DNA from: Desertimonas sp963732335
GTDB taxonomy: Bacteria; Actinomycetota; Acidimicrobiia; Acidimicrobiales; Ilumatobacteraceae
NCBI GenBank assembly: GCA_963732335.1
Contig: CAVSZO010000067.1
Span: forward strand, 3,264 to 67,263
DNA: 64,000 bases
Reading direction: 5' to 3'
The notes under the pieces are model-generated. The model did not search any database, was not told where the DNA came from, and was given only the letters and a program-made list of their open reading frames with translations. Shown piece after piece: positions 34,363-43,124 of this stretch; positions within the stretch are counted from its first letter, which is position 1; each line of letters opens with the position of its first letter. The position numbers and the translations under genes are program-made.

Positions 34363-35218
34363 GTGAAGCCGGCACCGTTCGACTACCACGCACCGACGAC
34401 CGTCGACGAGGTCGTCGCGCTGCTCCATGAACACGGCGACGAGGCCAAGGTGCTCGCCGGCGGCCAGAGCCTGATCCCGATGCTCAACCTCCGGCTCGCC
34501 CGGTTCGCCACGCTCGTCGACATCGGTCGCGTTGCATCGCTGCGCCGGCTCGAGCGGGTGAACGGGCACGTCGTGGTCGGTTCGATGGTGCGCCAGCGTG
34601 AGTTGGAAGCCTGCGACGTTGCGCTCCTGGCCGCGGCCACGCCGCTGATCGGCCACTTCCAGATCCGCAACCGCGGCACGCTCGGCGGGTCGATCGCCCA
34701 CGCCGATCCGGCCGCCGAGTACCCCGCTGTTGCACTCGCCCTCGACGCCGAACTCGACATCGCCGGGCCTGCGGGTGCACGGACGGTGCCGGCCGCCGAG
34801 TTCTTCGTCGGCACCTGGGAGACGGCGCTGGCCGACGACGAGGTGCTCGTCGCCGTGCGCTTCCCCGTCTGGGGCGAGGGGTCGGGGTTCTCCGTGGAGG
34901 AGGTCGCCCGCCGGCACGGCGACTTCGCCATCGCCGGATGCGCGTGCGGTGTGGAGGTCGGACGACGGCCGGATCAGTCGGGCAGCCATCGCCCTGTTCG
35001 GCGTCGCCGGGACGCCGGTCCGAGCCGAGGTCGCGGAGAGCGCACTCGTCGGTGCCGACGCCGACACGGTCGATGCGGCGGAGATCGGCAACCTCGCCGC
35101 GGTCGAGTTGGAACCTCCGGGCGACCTGCACGCCTCGGGCGCGCTGCGGCGGCGCATCGCCTCGGCGGTGGTGATGCGAGCTGTTGGGCGTGCGATCGAG
35201 CGAGGCCGCCGTGGCTGA
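34363..35218 (+). CDS. molybdenum hydroxylase, FAD-binding medium subunit (CoxM-like; frameshift near 34965)
   Basis: FAD subunit of an xanthine-oxidase-family enzyme. KPAPFDYHAPTTVDEVVALL, the two flavin loops AGGQSLIPMLNLRLARF and RNRGTLGGSIAHADPAAEYP, then FSVEEVARRHGDFAIAG. After CGVEV the frame shifts, and DGRISRAAIALFGVAGTPVRA to the end is read in the next frame. It passes electrons from the 2Fe-2S subunit to its acceptor. Followed immediately by the small subunit. The substrate is set by the large subunit. Confidence 0.88.
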
Positions 35219-35226
35219 CGCTCTCG

Positions 35227-35691
35227 GTGTCACTCACGGTCAACGGCGAGCGCCGCGCCATCACGGTCGAGCCGCGCAAGACGCTGGCCGACGCCCTGCG
35301 GGAGGACTGCGGGCTCACCGGTACGCACCTCGGGTGCGAGCACGGCGTGTGCGGAGCCTGCACCGTCCTGCTCGACGGCGACGCCGTGCGGTCGTGTCTC
35401 GTGTTCGCCGTGCAGGCCGACGACACCGAGATCACGACCGTCGAGGGCCTCGCCGTCGACGGCGAGCTGAACCCGGTGCAAGCGGCGTTCCAGGCCGAGC
35501 ACGGACTGCAATGCGGCTTCTGCACGCCCGGCTTCGTCGTCTCGGCGACGGCGCTGCTCGAGCGCACGCCGTCCCCGAGCGACCAGGAGATCCGCGAGGG
35601 CCTGTCCGGCAACCTCTGCCGCTGCACCGGATACCAGGGGATCCTCCGCGCGGTCCATCGTGCGGCGGCGGCGATGGGCGGCACGTCATGA
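35227..35691 (+). CDS. molybdenum hydroxylase, 2Fe-2S small subunit (CoxS-like)
   Basis: 154 residues, two iron-sulfur domains. The plant-ferredoxin-type site C-E-H-G-V-C-G-A-C-T-V is followed by LVFAVQADD and the C-terminal four-helix site with CGFCTPGFV and CRCTGYQGI. GTG 35227 starts the match to the family (SLTVNGERRAI). It overlaps the large subunit by ATGA at 35688. Intact. Confidence 0.93.
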   Translation: MSLTVNGERRAITVEPRKTLADALREDCGLTGTHLGCEHGVCGACTVLLDGDAVRSCLVFAVQADDTEITTVEGLAVDGELNPVQAAFQAEHGLQCGFCTPGFVVSATALLERTPSPSDQEIREGLSGNLCRCTGYQGILRAVHRAAAAMGGTS

Positions 35692-38009
35692 CCGGCGCGG
35701 CGCGGTTCGTCGGTCAGTCGGTGCATCGCAAGGAGGACCGCCGCCTGCTCACCGGTCACGGTCGGTACGTCGACGACGTGACGTTGCCCGGCATGCTCCA
35801 CGCCGCGTTCCTCCGCAGCGAGGTGGCCAAGGCGACGATCACCCACCTCGACGCGACCGAGGCGCGGCAGCATCCGGGTGTCGTCGCCGTGCTGACGTGG
35901 CAGGACTTCGACGGCCGCTTCGGCGAGGCGTGGCACGCCATGCTCGGTGAGCAGCTCCAGGTCCCACCCCCGCTGGCGGTCGGCGACGTCCGCCACGTCG
36001 GCGACCCGATCGCCGTGGTCGTCGCGGAGAGCCGCTACGTCGCCGAGGACGCGTGCGAGCTGATCGAGCTCGACCTCGAGCCGGCCGACCCGGTCGTCGA
36101 CTTCGCCACCGCCGCTCGTGACACCGAGAGTGTGGTGCACGGCGCGTGGGGTCTGGCGTCCAACGCCATGGTCGAGGTTCCGTTCACGCCGATGTCTCCG
36201 GACCTCGACGACGCGTTCGCTGCGGCCCTGCACGTCGTCGAGTGCACGGTCCGCCAGCACCGCTACGTCTCAGTGCCGATGGAAGGCCGCGGCATCGTGG
36301 CCTCCTGGGCAGCCGGTCGCGACGAGCTCGACATCGTGTGCTCGTGCCAGGGCGTGCACGAGACGCGCAACTTCTTCGCCCGCTACCTGCAGATCCCGGA
36401 GGCATCGATCCGGGTCACGGCGCGCGACGTCGGTGGCGGTTTCGGGCAGAAGATGTTCGTCTTCCGTGAGGAATGCGCGATCGTGCTCGCGTCGAGGCTG
36501 CTCGGCCGGCCGGTCAAGTGGATCGAGGACCGGCGCGAGAACCTCGTCGCCGCCGGACACTCGCGCAACGAGCTGGGTACGGTGCGCCTGGCCATCGACG
36601 CCGATCAAGTGATCCAGGCCATCACGATCGACCACACCGCCGATGTGGGCGCCTACCCTCCATGCCCGGCGATCATCGACCCCCAGCTGCTACCCGGTCC
36701 GTACAAGATCCCGCGCCTCGGCTTCGCGATGTCGATGGTGTGGACGAACACGATGGGCAAGACCGCGTACCGCGGGCCGTGGATGTTCGAGACGACCGCC
36801 AGGGAGATGGCGATCGACCACGCCGCCCGCACGCTCGGCATCGACCCCGTCGAGCTTCGGCGGGCGAACCTGCTGTCGTCCGCCGATCTGCCGTTCACGT
36901 CGCCGGGCGGGAAGCAGTTCGACGAGATCACGCCGTTGGAGACGATGGAGCAGGCGCTGGAGCTCCTCGACTACGACGCCTTCAGGAAGGAGCAGGCAGC
37001 GGCGCGGGACGAGGGTCGACTGCTCGGTCTGGGCATCAGCGTCTACGTCGAGCCGACGTCGATGAACGCGCCGACACTGGCGACCGAGGGGGCGACGGTG
37101 CGCGTCGAGGCGAGCGGAACCGTCGTCGTGCACATCGGCACGACGTCGCACGGCCAGAGCGTGGAGACGACGATGGCCCAGATCGTCGCCGACACGCTTG
37201 GCGTCGACTACGACGACGTCACCGTCGTCCAAGCCGACACGCAGTCGACGCCGTACGGCCCGGGCACGGGCGGCAGCCGCACCGCGGTCGTCGCCGGCGG
37301 GGCGGCCCGCGCTGCCACGCTCGCGGTCCGAGAGAAGGTCCTGGCCGTGGCCGCTCACGCGCTGGAGGCGGCGTCCGAGGACCTCGAGATCGAGGCTGGC
37401 GCGGTGTTCGTCACCGGCACGCCGGCGAGGTCGATCACGATGAAGGAGGTCGCCGCCGCTGCGTACCGCTTCGCCGATCAGTTGCCGGCTGAGCTCTCCG
37501 CCGGGCTGGAGGCCACCGTGCGGTTCCGACCGACTCGATTCCCGACGTGGTCCAACGCCACCCACCTGTGCGTTGTCGAGATCGACCGGGACACGTGCGT
37601 GCCAAGGGTCCTGCGCTACATCGTGTCCGAGGACTGCGGCCGGATGATCAACCCGACCGTCGTCGAGGGGCAGATCTTCGGCGGGGTCGTCCAGGGCCTG
37701 GGTGGGGTACTCCTCGAGGACTTCGTCTACGACGGCGACGGCAACCCACTGACGACGACGTTCATGGATTACTTGCTGCCGACGACGACCGAGGTGCCGG
37801 AGATCGAGATCGGGCACATCGAGACGGACTCGTCGACGAACCCGGGCGGGTACAAAGGGATGGGCGAGGGTGGGGCGATCGGCGCTCACGCGGCCGTGGC
37901 CAACGCCGTCGGCGACGCGCTGGCGCCGCTCGGCATCGACGTCCTCGCCACACCCCTCGGCCCGAACGACATCCACCGTCTGATGGTCGCTGCGGGCGCG
38001 GCGACGTGA
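35688..38009 (+). CDS. molybdenum hydroxylase, molybdopterin large subunit (CoxL/XdhB-like, not CO dehydrogenase)
   Basis: 773 residues. Moco-binding features: VGGGFGQKMFVFREECAI, KTAYRGPWMFETTAREM, GTTSHGQSVETTMAQI, GPGTGGSRTAVVAGG, and the catalytic Glu in KGMGEGGAIGAHAAV. The loop A-Y-R-G-P-W differs from both form I (A-Y-x-C-S-F-R) and form II (A-Y-R-G-A-G-R) CO dehydrogenases, so this enzyme most likely hydroxylates a heterocycle or aldehyde. Maturation genes are not in the window. Overlaps the SnoaL gene by GTGA. Confidence 0.92.
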   Translation: MTGAARFVGQSVHRKEDRRLLTGHGRYVDDVTLPGMLHAAFLRSEVAKATITHLDATEARQHPGVVAVLTWQDFDGRFGEAWHAMLGEQLQVPPPLAVGDVRHVGDPIAVVVAESRYVAEDACELIELDLEPADPVVDFATAARDTESVVHGAWGLASNAMVEVPFTPMSPDLDDAFAAALHVVECTVRQHRYVSVPMEGRGIVASWAAGRDELDIVCSCQGVHETRNFFARYLQIPEASIRVTARDVGGGFGQKMFVFREECAIVLASRLLGRPVKWIEDRRENLVAAGHSRNELGTVRLAIDADQVIQAITIDHTADVGAYPPCPAIIDPQLLPGPYKIPRLGFAMSMVWTNTMGKTAYRGPWMFETTAREMAIDHAARTLGIDPVELRRANLLSSADLPFTSPGGKQFDEITPLETMEQALELLDYDAFRKEQAAARDEGRLLGLGISVYVEPTSMNAPTLATEGATVRVEASGTVVVHIGTTSHGQSVETTMAQIVADTLGVDYDDVTVVQADTQSTPYGPGTGGSRTAVVAGGAARAATLAVREKVLAVAAHALEAASEDLEIEAGAVFVTGTPARSITMKEVAAAAYRFADQLPAELSAGLEATVRFRPTRFPTWSNATHLCVVEIDRDTCVPRVLRYIVSEDCGRMINPTVVEGQIFGGVVQGLGGVLLEDFVYDGDGNPLTTTFMDYLLPTTTEVPEIEIGHIETDSSTNPGGYKGMGEGGAIGAHAAVANAVGDALAPLGIDVLATPLGPNDIHRLMVAAGAAT

Positions 38010-38380
38010 AGGACGCGGAGAAGCTGGCCGTCGGCGAGGCGTATCGCGTGGCAACGGCGGCCAACGATGCCGAGGCGCTGCGGGCGATCCACGAACCTGA
38101 CGCCATGACGTGGCACAACCTCGACGGGCTGAGCGTCTCCGTCGACGACAGTGCACGGTCACTGGCGTGGCTGCACCGAACGGTCCCGGACCTCCGCCTC
38201 GACGACGTGTGCGTGACGCCGACATCGGACGGGTTCGTCGTCCGCTGGACGATGGCCGGCACGGCCCCGGGCGGCCCGCTCCGGCTGCAGTCCTGCGTGG
38301 TGGTGGAGCTGTCTCCGGCGGGGAAGGTGGCGCGGGCCAGCGAGTACCTCGACTCCGCCCAGCTCGCCGTCCTCCGCTGA
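38006..38380 (+). CDS. SnoaL-like polyketide-cyclase-family protein
   Basis: 124 residues, single NTF2 fold: EAYRVATAANDAEALRAIHEPDAMTWHNLDG, then SLAWLHRTVPDLRLDDV and GFVVRWTMAGTAPGG, the SnoaL pattern. GTG 38006 overlaps the large-subunit stop, so it belongs to the molybdenum hydroxylase operon. It may process or trap the hydroxylated product. A repeat/terminator-like region follows. Confidence 0.85.
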   Translation: MKDAEKLAVGEAYRVATAANDAEALRAIHEPDAMTWHNLDGLSVSVDDSARSLAWLHRTVPDLRLDDVCVTPTSDGFVVRWTMAGTAPGGPLRLQSCVVVELSPAGKVARASEYLDSAQLAVLR

Positions 38381-38455
38381 TCTGGGCGGGATTCTCGCCA
38401 CACCGCCTTCCGGGCGGGAATCTCGCCGGCTGTTGTCGAAGATCCCGCCCACATC
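38381..38455. repeat. REP-like repeat cluster (TGGGCGGGAT family), copy 2
   Basis: Two direct units GGGCGGGATTCTCGCC and GGGCGGGAATCTCGCC, plus an inverted AGATCCCGCCCA at 38440-38451, fill the gap between two convergent operons. The arms can fold into alternative hairpins and may terminate both operons. Related to repeats at 13592 and 52265. Confidence 0.55.
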
Positions 38456-38462
38456 GGTCAGA

Positions 38463-39218
38463 TCAGCGCAGGATGCAACGTCCGCCGTCCAGCATCAGCG
38501 TGGCACCGGTGAGGTACGACAGGTCGTCGCTGGCGAGTGCGACGCAGGCACGGCCGATGTCCTCCTCGCTGCGGCCGAATCGCCCGAGAGGTGACTCCCG
38601 CTGGAAGCGCTCGAGGTGCTCCGGATGGGCTGCGAAGAAGGCCTCGCTGGCGGGCGAGTCGGCCGCCGGGCAGACCACGTTCACGGTGATCCCGTACCTG
38701 CCCCATTCGCGGGCCGCCACCTTGGTGAGCCCGCGGATCGCCTCCTTCGCCATCGCGTAGGCGCCGAATCCGGTGTCGCCTTGCACGGCGGTGGACGAGC
38801 CGAGGTTGATGATCACGCCTCCGTGCTGGCGCATGTGGGGCAGGCACGCCTGCATGCAGCGAAGCGTTGCGATCGGGCCGCTCTCCATCGTCCGGGCGAC
38901 GTCGGCATCGGTGATCGTCTCGATCCGACCCTGCGTCGACGACTGCGCGTTGTTGACGAGGATGTCGACGGTCCCGAAGGAGTCCGCCGTCGTGTCGACG
39001 AGTGCCTCGATGTCACCACGATCCGTCACGTCGCATCGAACCGGGAGCGCGACACCGCCGCGCTCGGCGATCTCCTTGGCGACTGCCTCCACCTTGGCGA
39101 GCGTGCGTCCAGCGATCACGACGCGTGCGTCCTCGGTCGCCAGTGCGAGAGCGATGCCGCGCCCGACCCCCTGACCAGCGCCGGTCACGATCGCCACCTT
39201 GCCGTCGAGCCGTCGCAT
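38463..39218 (-). CDS. short-chain dehydrogenase/reductase
   Basis: 251 residues, intact: VAIVTGAGQGVGRGIAL, NNAQSSTQG (Gln in place of the usual Gly of NNAG), INLGSSTAVQGDTGFGAYAMAKEA (Y-x-x-x-K), and a C-terminal LTGATLMLDGGRCILR. Monocistronic; divergent from the TIM-barrel gene across the AT-rich site at 39230. Confidence 0.9.
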   Translation of the reverse strand: MRRLDGKVAIVTGAGQGVGRGIALALATEDARVVIAGRTLAKVEAVAKEIAERGGVALPVRCDVTDRGDIEALVDTTADSFGTVDILVNNAQSSTQGRIETITDADVARTMESGPIATLRCMQACLPHMRQHGGVIINLGSSTAVQGDTGFGAYAMAKEAIRGLTKVAAREWGRYGITVNVVCPAADSPASEAFFAAHPEHLERFQRESPLGRFGRSEEDIGRACVALASDDLSYLTGATLMLDGGRCILR

Positions 39219-39229
39219 TCTCTTCAGCC

Positions 39230-39252
39230 TAAATCGCTAACTATGTAGAATC
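39230..39252. promoter_or_regulatory. AT-rich divergent operator/promoter
   Basis: AAATCGCTAACTATGTAGAA (39231-39250) lies between the divergent SDR (39218) and TIM-barrel gene. CTAACT..ATGTA is shared with the site at 25749. It may bind the same regulator. Confidence 0.5.
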
Positions 39253-39281
39253 AAGTGACTGTATCTGCTACGCTCACTGTC

Positions 39282-40165
39282 GTGCCGGAGACCGGGGGCT
39301 GGAGGCCGGAGCTCGTGTTGTGCAACGTGTCGATGGCGACCGTTGCCTTCGCCGACTTCGTCGAGGCCGCGGCCTCCGCCGGGTTCGATGCGATCTCGCT
39401 GCTCGGGCGGTCGCACCGTCGCGCGACGCAGCGTGATGGCCTTTCCGGTCGCACGATGCGCCGGCTCGTGGACGACCACGGCCTCGTCGTCACCGACCTC
39501 GAGGCGGTGGGCGACTGGCTCGGGCCACCGCCCGACGACCAGCCGCCCTTCCTCCACCACGTCTACCCGACGGAGACGTACCTCGACATCGCTGCAGAGC
39601 TCGGAGCCCGCACGGTCGTCGCCGTGCACTTCGGTGTTCCGGCCCCGATCGACCTGGCCGCGGAACGCTTCGCAGCGCTGTGCGACGCCGCGCTCGACGC
39701 GCGCCCTGCGAGTCGCGCTCGAGTTCCCCGCGTTCGCCACCATCGCCGACATCTCGACCGCATGGGAGGTCGTGCGCCTCGCCGATCGGCCGAACGCCGG
39801 GATCGTGCTCGACCTCTGGCATCACCGCCGGGGCGGCAACGACGACGATGCCCTCCGTAGGGTCGATGCTGCCCGGGTCTACTCGGTGCAACTCTCCGAC
39901 GCCTCCGCCGACCCGATCGGGCCGCCGCTGGAGGACGTGACACATCGTCGCCTGCCCGGTGAAGGCGCGCTCGGCGTCGTCGATCACGTACGCACGCTCG
40001 ACGAACTCGGCGTCCGCGCACCGATCGGCATCGAGGTCTTCGACGCAGCGCTCCTGGCCACCGGGCCGGCGGAGGCGGCTCGACATCTGGGCGATTCGCT
40101 GCGCCGTGTCGTCGAGCGCGGCGCTCGCGGGAAACGCAACCACAGGAGGTCGCACGTGCGGCTGA
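39282..40165 (+). CDS. sugar-phosphate isomerase/epimerase-like TIM barrel (AP endonuclease family 2 fold; frameshift near 39700)
   Basis: Xylose-isomerase-like barrel: LVLCNVSMATVAFADFVEAAASAGFDAISLL, VVTDLEAVGDWLG, AAELGARTVVAVHFG, then after an indel VALEFPAFATIADISTAWEVV, GIVLDLWHHRRGG and VYSVQLSDASADP. Members bind a divalent metal and isomerise or epimerise small polyols or keto acids. GTG 39282 is preferred; GTG 39255 lies at the operator edge. In the printed second frame there is no stop before the following SDR, giving a fused frame; I end it at the TGA at 40163, reached in the third frame. Confidence 0.75.
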
Positions 40166-41040
40166 AGGACAAGGTCATCGCCATCACCGGATCTGGATCC
40201 GGGCTCGGCAGGGAGTGCGCGCTGCTGTTCGCCGCTGAGGGCGCCGACGTCGTCACGAGCGACATCGTCACCGGACGCGCCCAGGCTGTCGCCAAAGAGG
40301 TCGAGGCGGCCGCTGGGCATGCTGTCGGCATCGACGCCGACGTGCGGTCGGAGGCGGACATCGAGCGTCTCGTGCAGACGGCGCTCGACTCGTTCGGGCG
40401 CATCGACGTGATGTTCGCCAACGCCGGCATCCCGGAGCCCGGCTTCGGCGCCGGCAGGTTGGAGGACCTCACGCTCGACGACTGGAACAACATCCTGGCC
40501 ACCAACCTCACCGGCATCTTCCTGGCGTTCAAGCACGCTGCGCGGACGATGATGTCGCGAGGCGTAGGCGGCACCCTCCTCGCCACCACCTCGGCCGCAG
40601 CCTTCAACGCCTACACCGGCTTTCCCGCCTACGCCGCGAGCAAGGCAGGAGGGAACGGCTTCATCCGGGCGGCGGCGCTGGAGTGGGGCAAGTACGGGAT
40701 CCGCGTCAACGCGCTGTGCCCGACGCACGGGATGTCGATCAACTTCGCCATGCCGCCCGACGCCGACGTGCTCGGCAAGTCGTACGAGGAGATGGCGCCC
40801 TGGGACCCGAGCAAGCGGGCCATGCCGCTCAAGCTCGATCGCCCACCGACGCTGCGCGACAACGCCAACCTGGCGCTGTTCCTGGCATCCGACGAATCGG
40901 CGTACATGTCGGGCCAGTGCATCCAGGCAACCGACGGCGGCTCGTTCGCCCGCACGTCGATCATCCTGCCGGCCGACCTGGCCGGCGACGACGCTCCCGG
41001 CGCCGTCCTGCCGCCCGACCTCCAGCAACAGGTGCAGTAG
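40156..41040 (+). CDS. short-chain dehydrogenase/reductase
   Basis: 294 residues: KVIAITGSGSGLGRECAL, DVMFANAGIPEPGFG, TSAAAFNAYTGFPAYAASKAG (Y-A-A-S-K) and an extended C terminus after ATDGGSF. GTG 40156 has a textbook AGGAGGT 6 nt upstream, which sets the start even though the upstream frame runs in without a stop. Third neighbour (41044) follows after 3 bp. Confidence 0.9.
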   Translation: MRLKDKVIAITGSGSGLGRECALLFAAEGADVVTSDIVTGRAQAVAKEVEAAAGHAVGIDADVRSEADIERLVQTALDSFGRIDVMFANAGIPEPGFGAGRLEDLTLDDWNNILATNLTGIFLAFKHAARTMMSRGVGGTLLATTSAAAFNAYTGFPAYAASKAGGNGFIRAAALEWGKYGIRVNALCPTHGMSINFAMPPDADVLGKSYEEMAPWDPSKRAMPLKLDRPPTLRDNANLALFLASDESAYMSGQCIQATDGGSFARTSIILPADLAGDDAPGAVLPPDLQQQVQ

Positions 41041-41043
41041 GCG

Positions 41044-41937
41044 ATGCAGCTCGACGGCCGCGTCGCCTTCGTCACGGGCGCGGCCCGCGGCCAGGGGCGC
41101 AGCCATGCACTGCGCCTCGCCGCCGCGGGCGCCGACATCGTCGCCGTCGACATCTGCGGTGAAGCGGTGCCCGTCGGCTACGCCGTGGCGACGCCTGAGG
41201 ACCTCGCCGAGACGGCCCGGTTGGTGGAGCAGAAGGGGCGCCGGATCATCGCCCGACAGGGAGATGTACGCAGCCAGGGCGACCTCGACGCCGCAGTCGC
41301 GGCCGGTGTCGACGAGTTCGGTGGGCTCGACATCGTGGTCGCCAATGCCGGCGTCGTCACGTGGGACCGCTTCTGGGAGATGCCGGAGGCGAAGTGGCAG
41401 GCGATGCTGGACATCAACCTGAGCGGCGTGTGGCGGACGTTCAAGGCCGCCGCCCCGGTGCTCATCGAACAGGGCCGCGGCGGCTCGATGATCGCCATCA
41501 GCTCCGTCGCCGGCCTGAAGTCACTCCCCGCCCAGTCGCACTACAGCGCCGCCAAACACGGGATCGTCGGCCTCACCAAGTCGGCAGCCATCGAGCTGGG
41601 CCCATTCGGCATCCGGGTCAACTCGATCCATCCCTGGGGTGTGGACACGCCGATGGCCCACGACCCAGCGGTGATGGAGCTGCTGGAGCAGCATCCGACC
41701 TACCTGGCGTCCTACGGGTCGATTCTCGCCGATCCGCGCATCGCCGATCCGAGCGACATTTCGGAGGCGGTCGTGTGGCTCGCCTCAGATGCCTCGCGTG
41801 CCGTCACGGGCATCCAGCTCCCCATCGACATGGGAGCGACGACGGTCGTGCTTCCGAGCTCGCCGCCGCCGCTTCGCAGCGGAATCGATCTGTCTACGCA
41901 TTGCAAGGCCGAATCGTCTGTATTATTGAACTTGTGA
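41044..41937 (+). CDS. mycofactocin-coupled SDR
   Basis: 297 residues. VAFVTGAARGQGRSHALRLA, the inserted segment CGEAVPVGYAVATPEDLAETARLVE between strand 2 and 3, NAGVV, HYSAAKHGIVGL (Y-x-x-x-K) and NSIHPWGVDTPM are hallmarks of SDRs with a tightly held NAD that is reoxidised by mycofactocin (TIGR03971-like). The family normally ends around P-I-D-M-G-A-T-T-V; here 30 extra residues run over AT-rich DNA to a GTGA overlap with the amidohydrolase, so the true stop may be earlier. Confidence 0.87.
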   Translation: MQLDGRVAFVTGAARGQGRSHALRLAAAGADIVAVDICGEAVPVGYAVATPEDLAETARLVEQKGRRIIARQGDVRSQGDLDAAVAAGVDEFGGLDIVVANAGVVTWDRFWEMPEAKWQAMLDINLSGVWRTFKAAAPVLIEQGRGGSMIAISSVAGLKSLPAQSHYSAAKHGIVGLTKSAAIELGPFGIRVNSIHPWGVDTPMAHDPAVMELLEQHPTYLASYGSILADPRIADPSDISEAVVWLASDASRAVTGIQLPIDMGATTVVLPSSPPPLRSGIDLSTHCKAESSVLLNL

Positions 41938-43124
41938 ACGTGTTGGACTACCAGATCTTCGACTGCGACACCCACTGTTACGAACCGCGTGATGCGTTCA
42001 CTCGGTACCTCCCGAGCGAGTTCCACGACCGGGCGATCACGCCGGTTCGCAATGCGCTCGGCAACGAAGTCGTGCTCGCCGGCAACCGGATCGCCACGTT
42101 CAACAGTGAGCAGGGCCTCGGGTTCGACCACGCCTACAAGCCCGGCACCCTCAAGGAGATGCTCAAGCAGATGGCCTCGGGCGACCCGGACGAGGCCTAC
42201 CAGCCCGAGCCGATGCGCCCCGAGTTCGTCGAGCGTGAGCCTCGCCTCGCCGTGCTCGAGCAACAGGGTGTGGGCAAGTGCGTGCTCTTCCCGGCCGGTA
42301 TGGCGCTCGCCGCTGAGCACTACGTGGCCGACACCGAGGCGCTCTACGCCAACCTCTTCTCGTTCAACCGGTGGTACGACGAGACGTGGGGGTTCGACTA
42401 CGACGACCGGTTGTTCTCCACCGCACTCCTGTCCCTGCGTGACCTCGACAAGGCTGTCGAACTCACGGACTTCGTGCTCGAGCGAGGGGCGCGGGTAGTA
42501 CTGCTGCCGACCGGACCTGCATACGGCCGTTCGCCGGGCGACCCATACTTCGACCCGGTGTGGTCGCGCCTGAACGAAGCCAAGGTCACGGTCGCCTTCC
42601 ACATCATGCCGTACTGGTACTTCGACGCCATCTCGCCGGCGTGGGGCCACAACCCCGACCCGGCCTCGTGGCACATGTCGGCGTGGCAGTGGAACAACGT
42701 CTACGGCGAGCGCCCGATCGAGGACACGCTGTCGGCGATCATCTTCGACAACGTCTTCGGCCGCCACCCCGACCTGATGTGCCTGGTGGCCGAGCACGGC
42801 GCCGAGTGGGTGCCTCACTTCGTCCGGCACATGGACAAGAGCCGCGGGATGGGACGCAACGGGCCGTGGATCGGCGGCAAGCTCACCGAGCGTCCGTCGG
42901 AGATCTTCCGCCGCCACGTGCGCGTCGCCCCGTACCCGGAGGACGACATCCCGTGGATCGTCGAGAACCTCGGTCACGTCGACTCGATCGTGATGGGTTC
43001 GGACTTCCCCCATGCCGAGGGCCTGGCCGAGCCAGCCGACTTCGCCAAGCTGCTCGACCCGCTCGACGAGACCACGCAGCGACGGATCATGCGTGACAAC
43101 GCGGAGGCGCTGTTCGCCCGATGA
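41934..43124 (+). CDS. amidohydrolase family 2
   Basis: 396 residues, intact. FDCDTHCYEPRDAFTRYLP at the N terminus (D-x-D-T-H), VGKCVLFPAGMALAAEHYV, VAFHIMPYWYFDAISP, AEHGAEWVPHFVRHMDK and Asp in MGSDFPHAEGLAEP. It is the actinobacterial amidohydrolase-2 type often seen beside acyl-CoA dehydrogenases. GTG 41934 overlaps the SDR stop, and its own stop overlaps the next dehydrogenase (ATGA at 43121). Could hydrolyse or decarboxylate a ring product; not resolved. Confidence 0.9.
   Translation: MNVLDYQIFDCDTHCYEPRDAFTRYLPSEFHDRAITPVRNALGNEVVLAGNRIATFNSEQGLGFDHAYKPGTLKEMLKQMASGDPDEAYQPEPMRPEFVEREPRLAVLEQQGVGKCVLFPAGMALAAEHYVADTEALYANLFSFNRWYDETWGFDYDDRLFSTALLSLRDLDKAVELTDFVLERGARVVLLPTGPAYGRSPGDPYFDPVWSRLNEAKVTVAFHIMPYWYFDAISPAWGHNPDPASWHMSAWQWNNVYGERPIEDTLSAIIFDNVFGRHPDLMCLVAEHGAEWVPHFVRHMDKSRGMGRNGPWIGGKLTERPSEIFRRHVRVAPYPEDDIPWIVENLGHVDSIVMGSDFPHAEGLAEPADFAKLLDPLDETTQRRIMRDNAEALFAR

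Noticed and set aside
34363..38009. Aerobic CO dehydrogenase (coxMSL)
   Set aside because: Active-site loop is A-Y-R-G-P-W, without the form I Cys motif or the form II A-Y-R-G-A-G-R.
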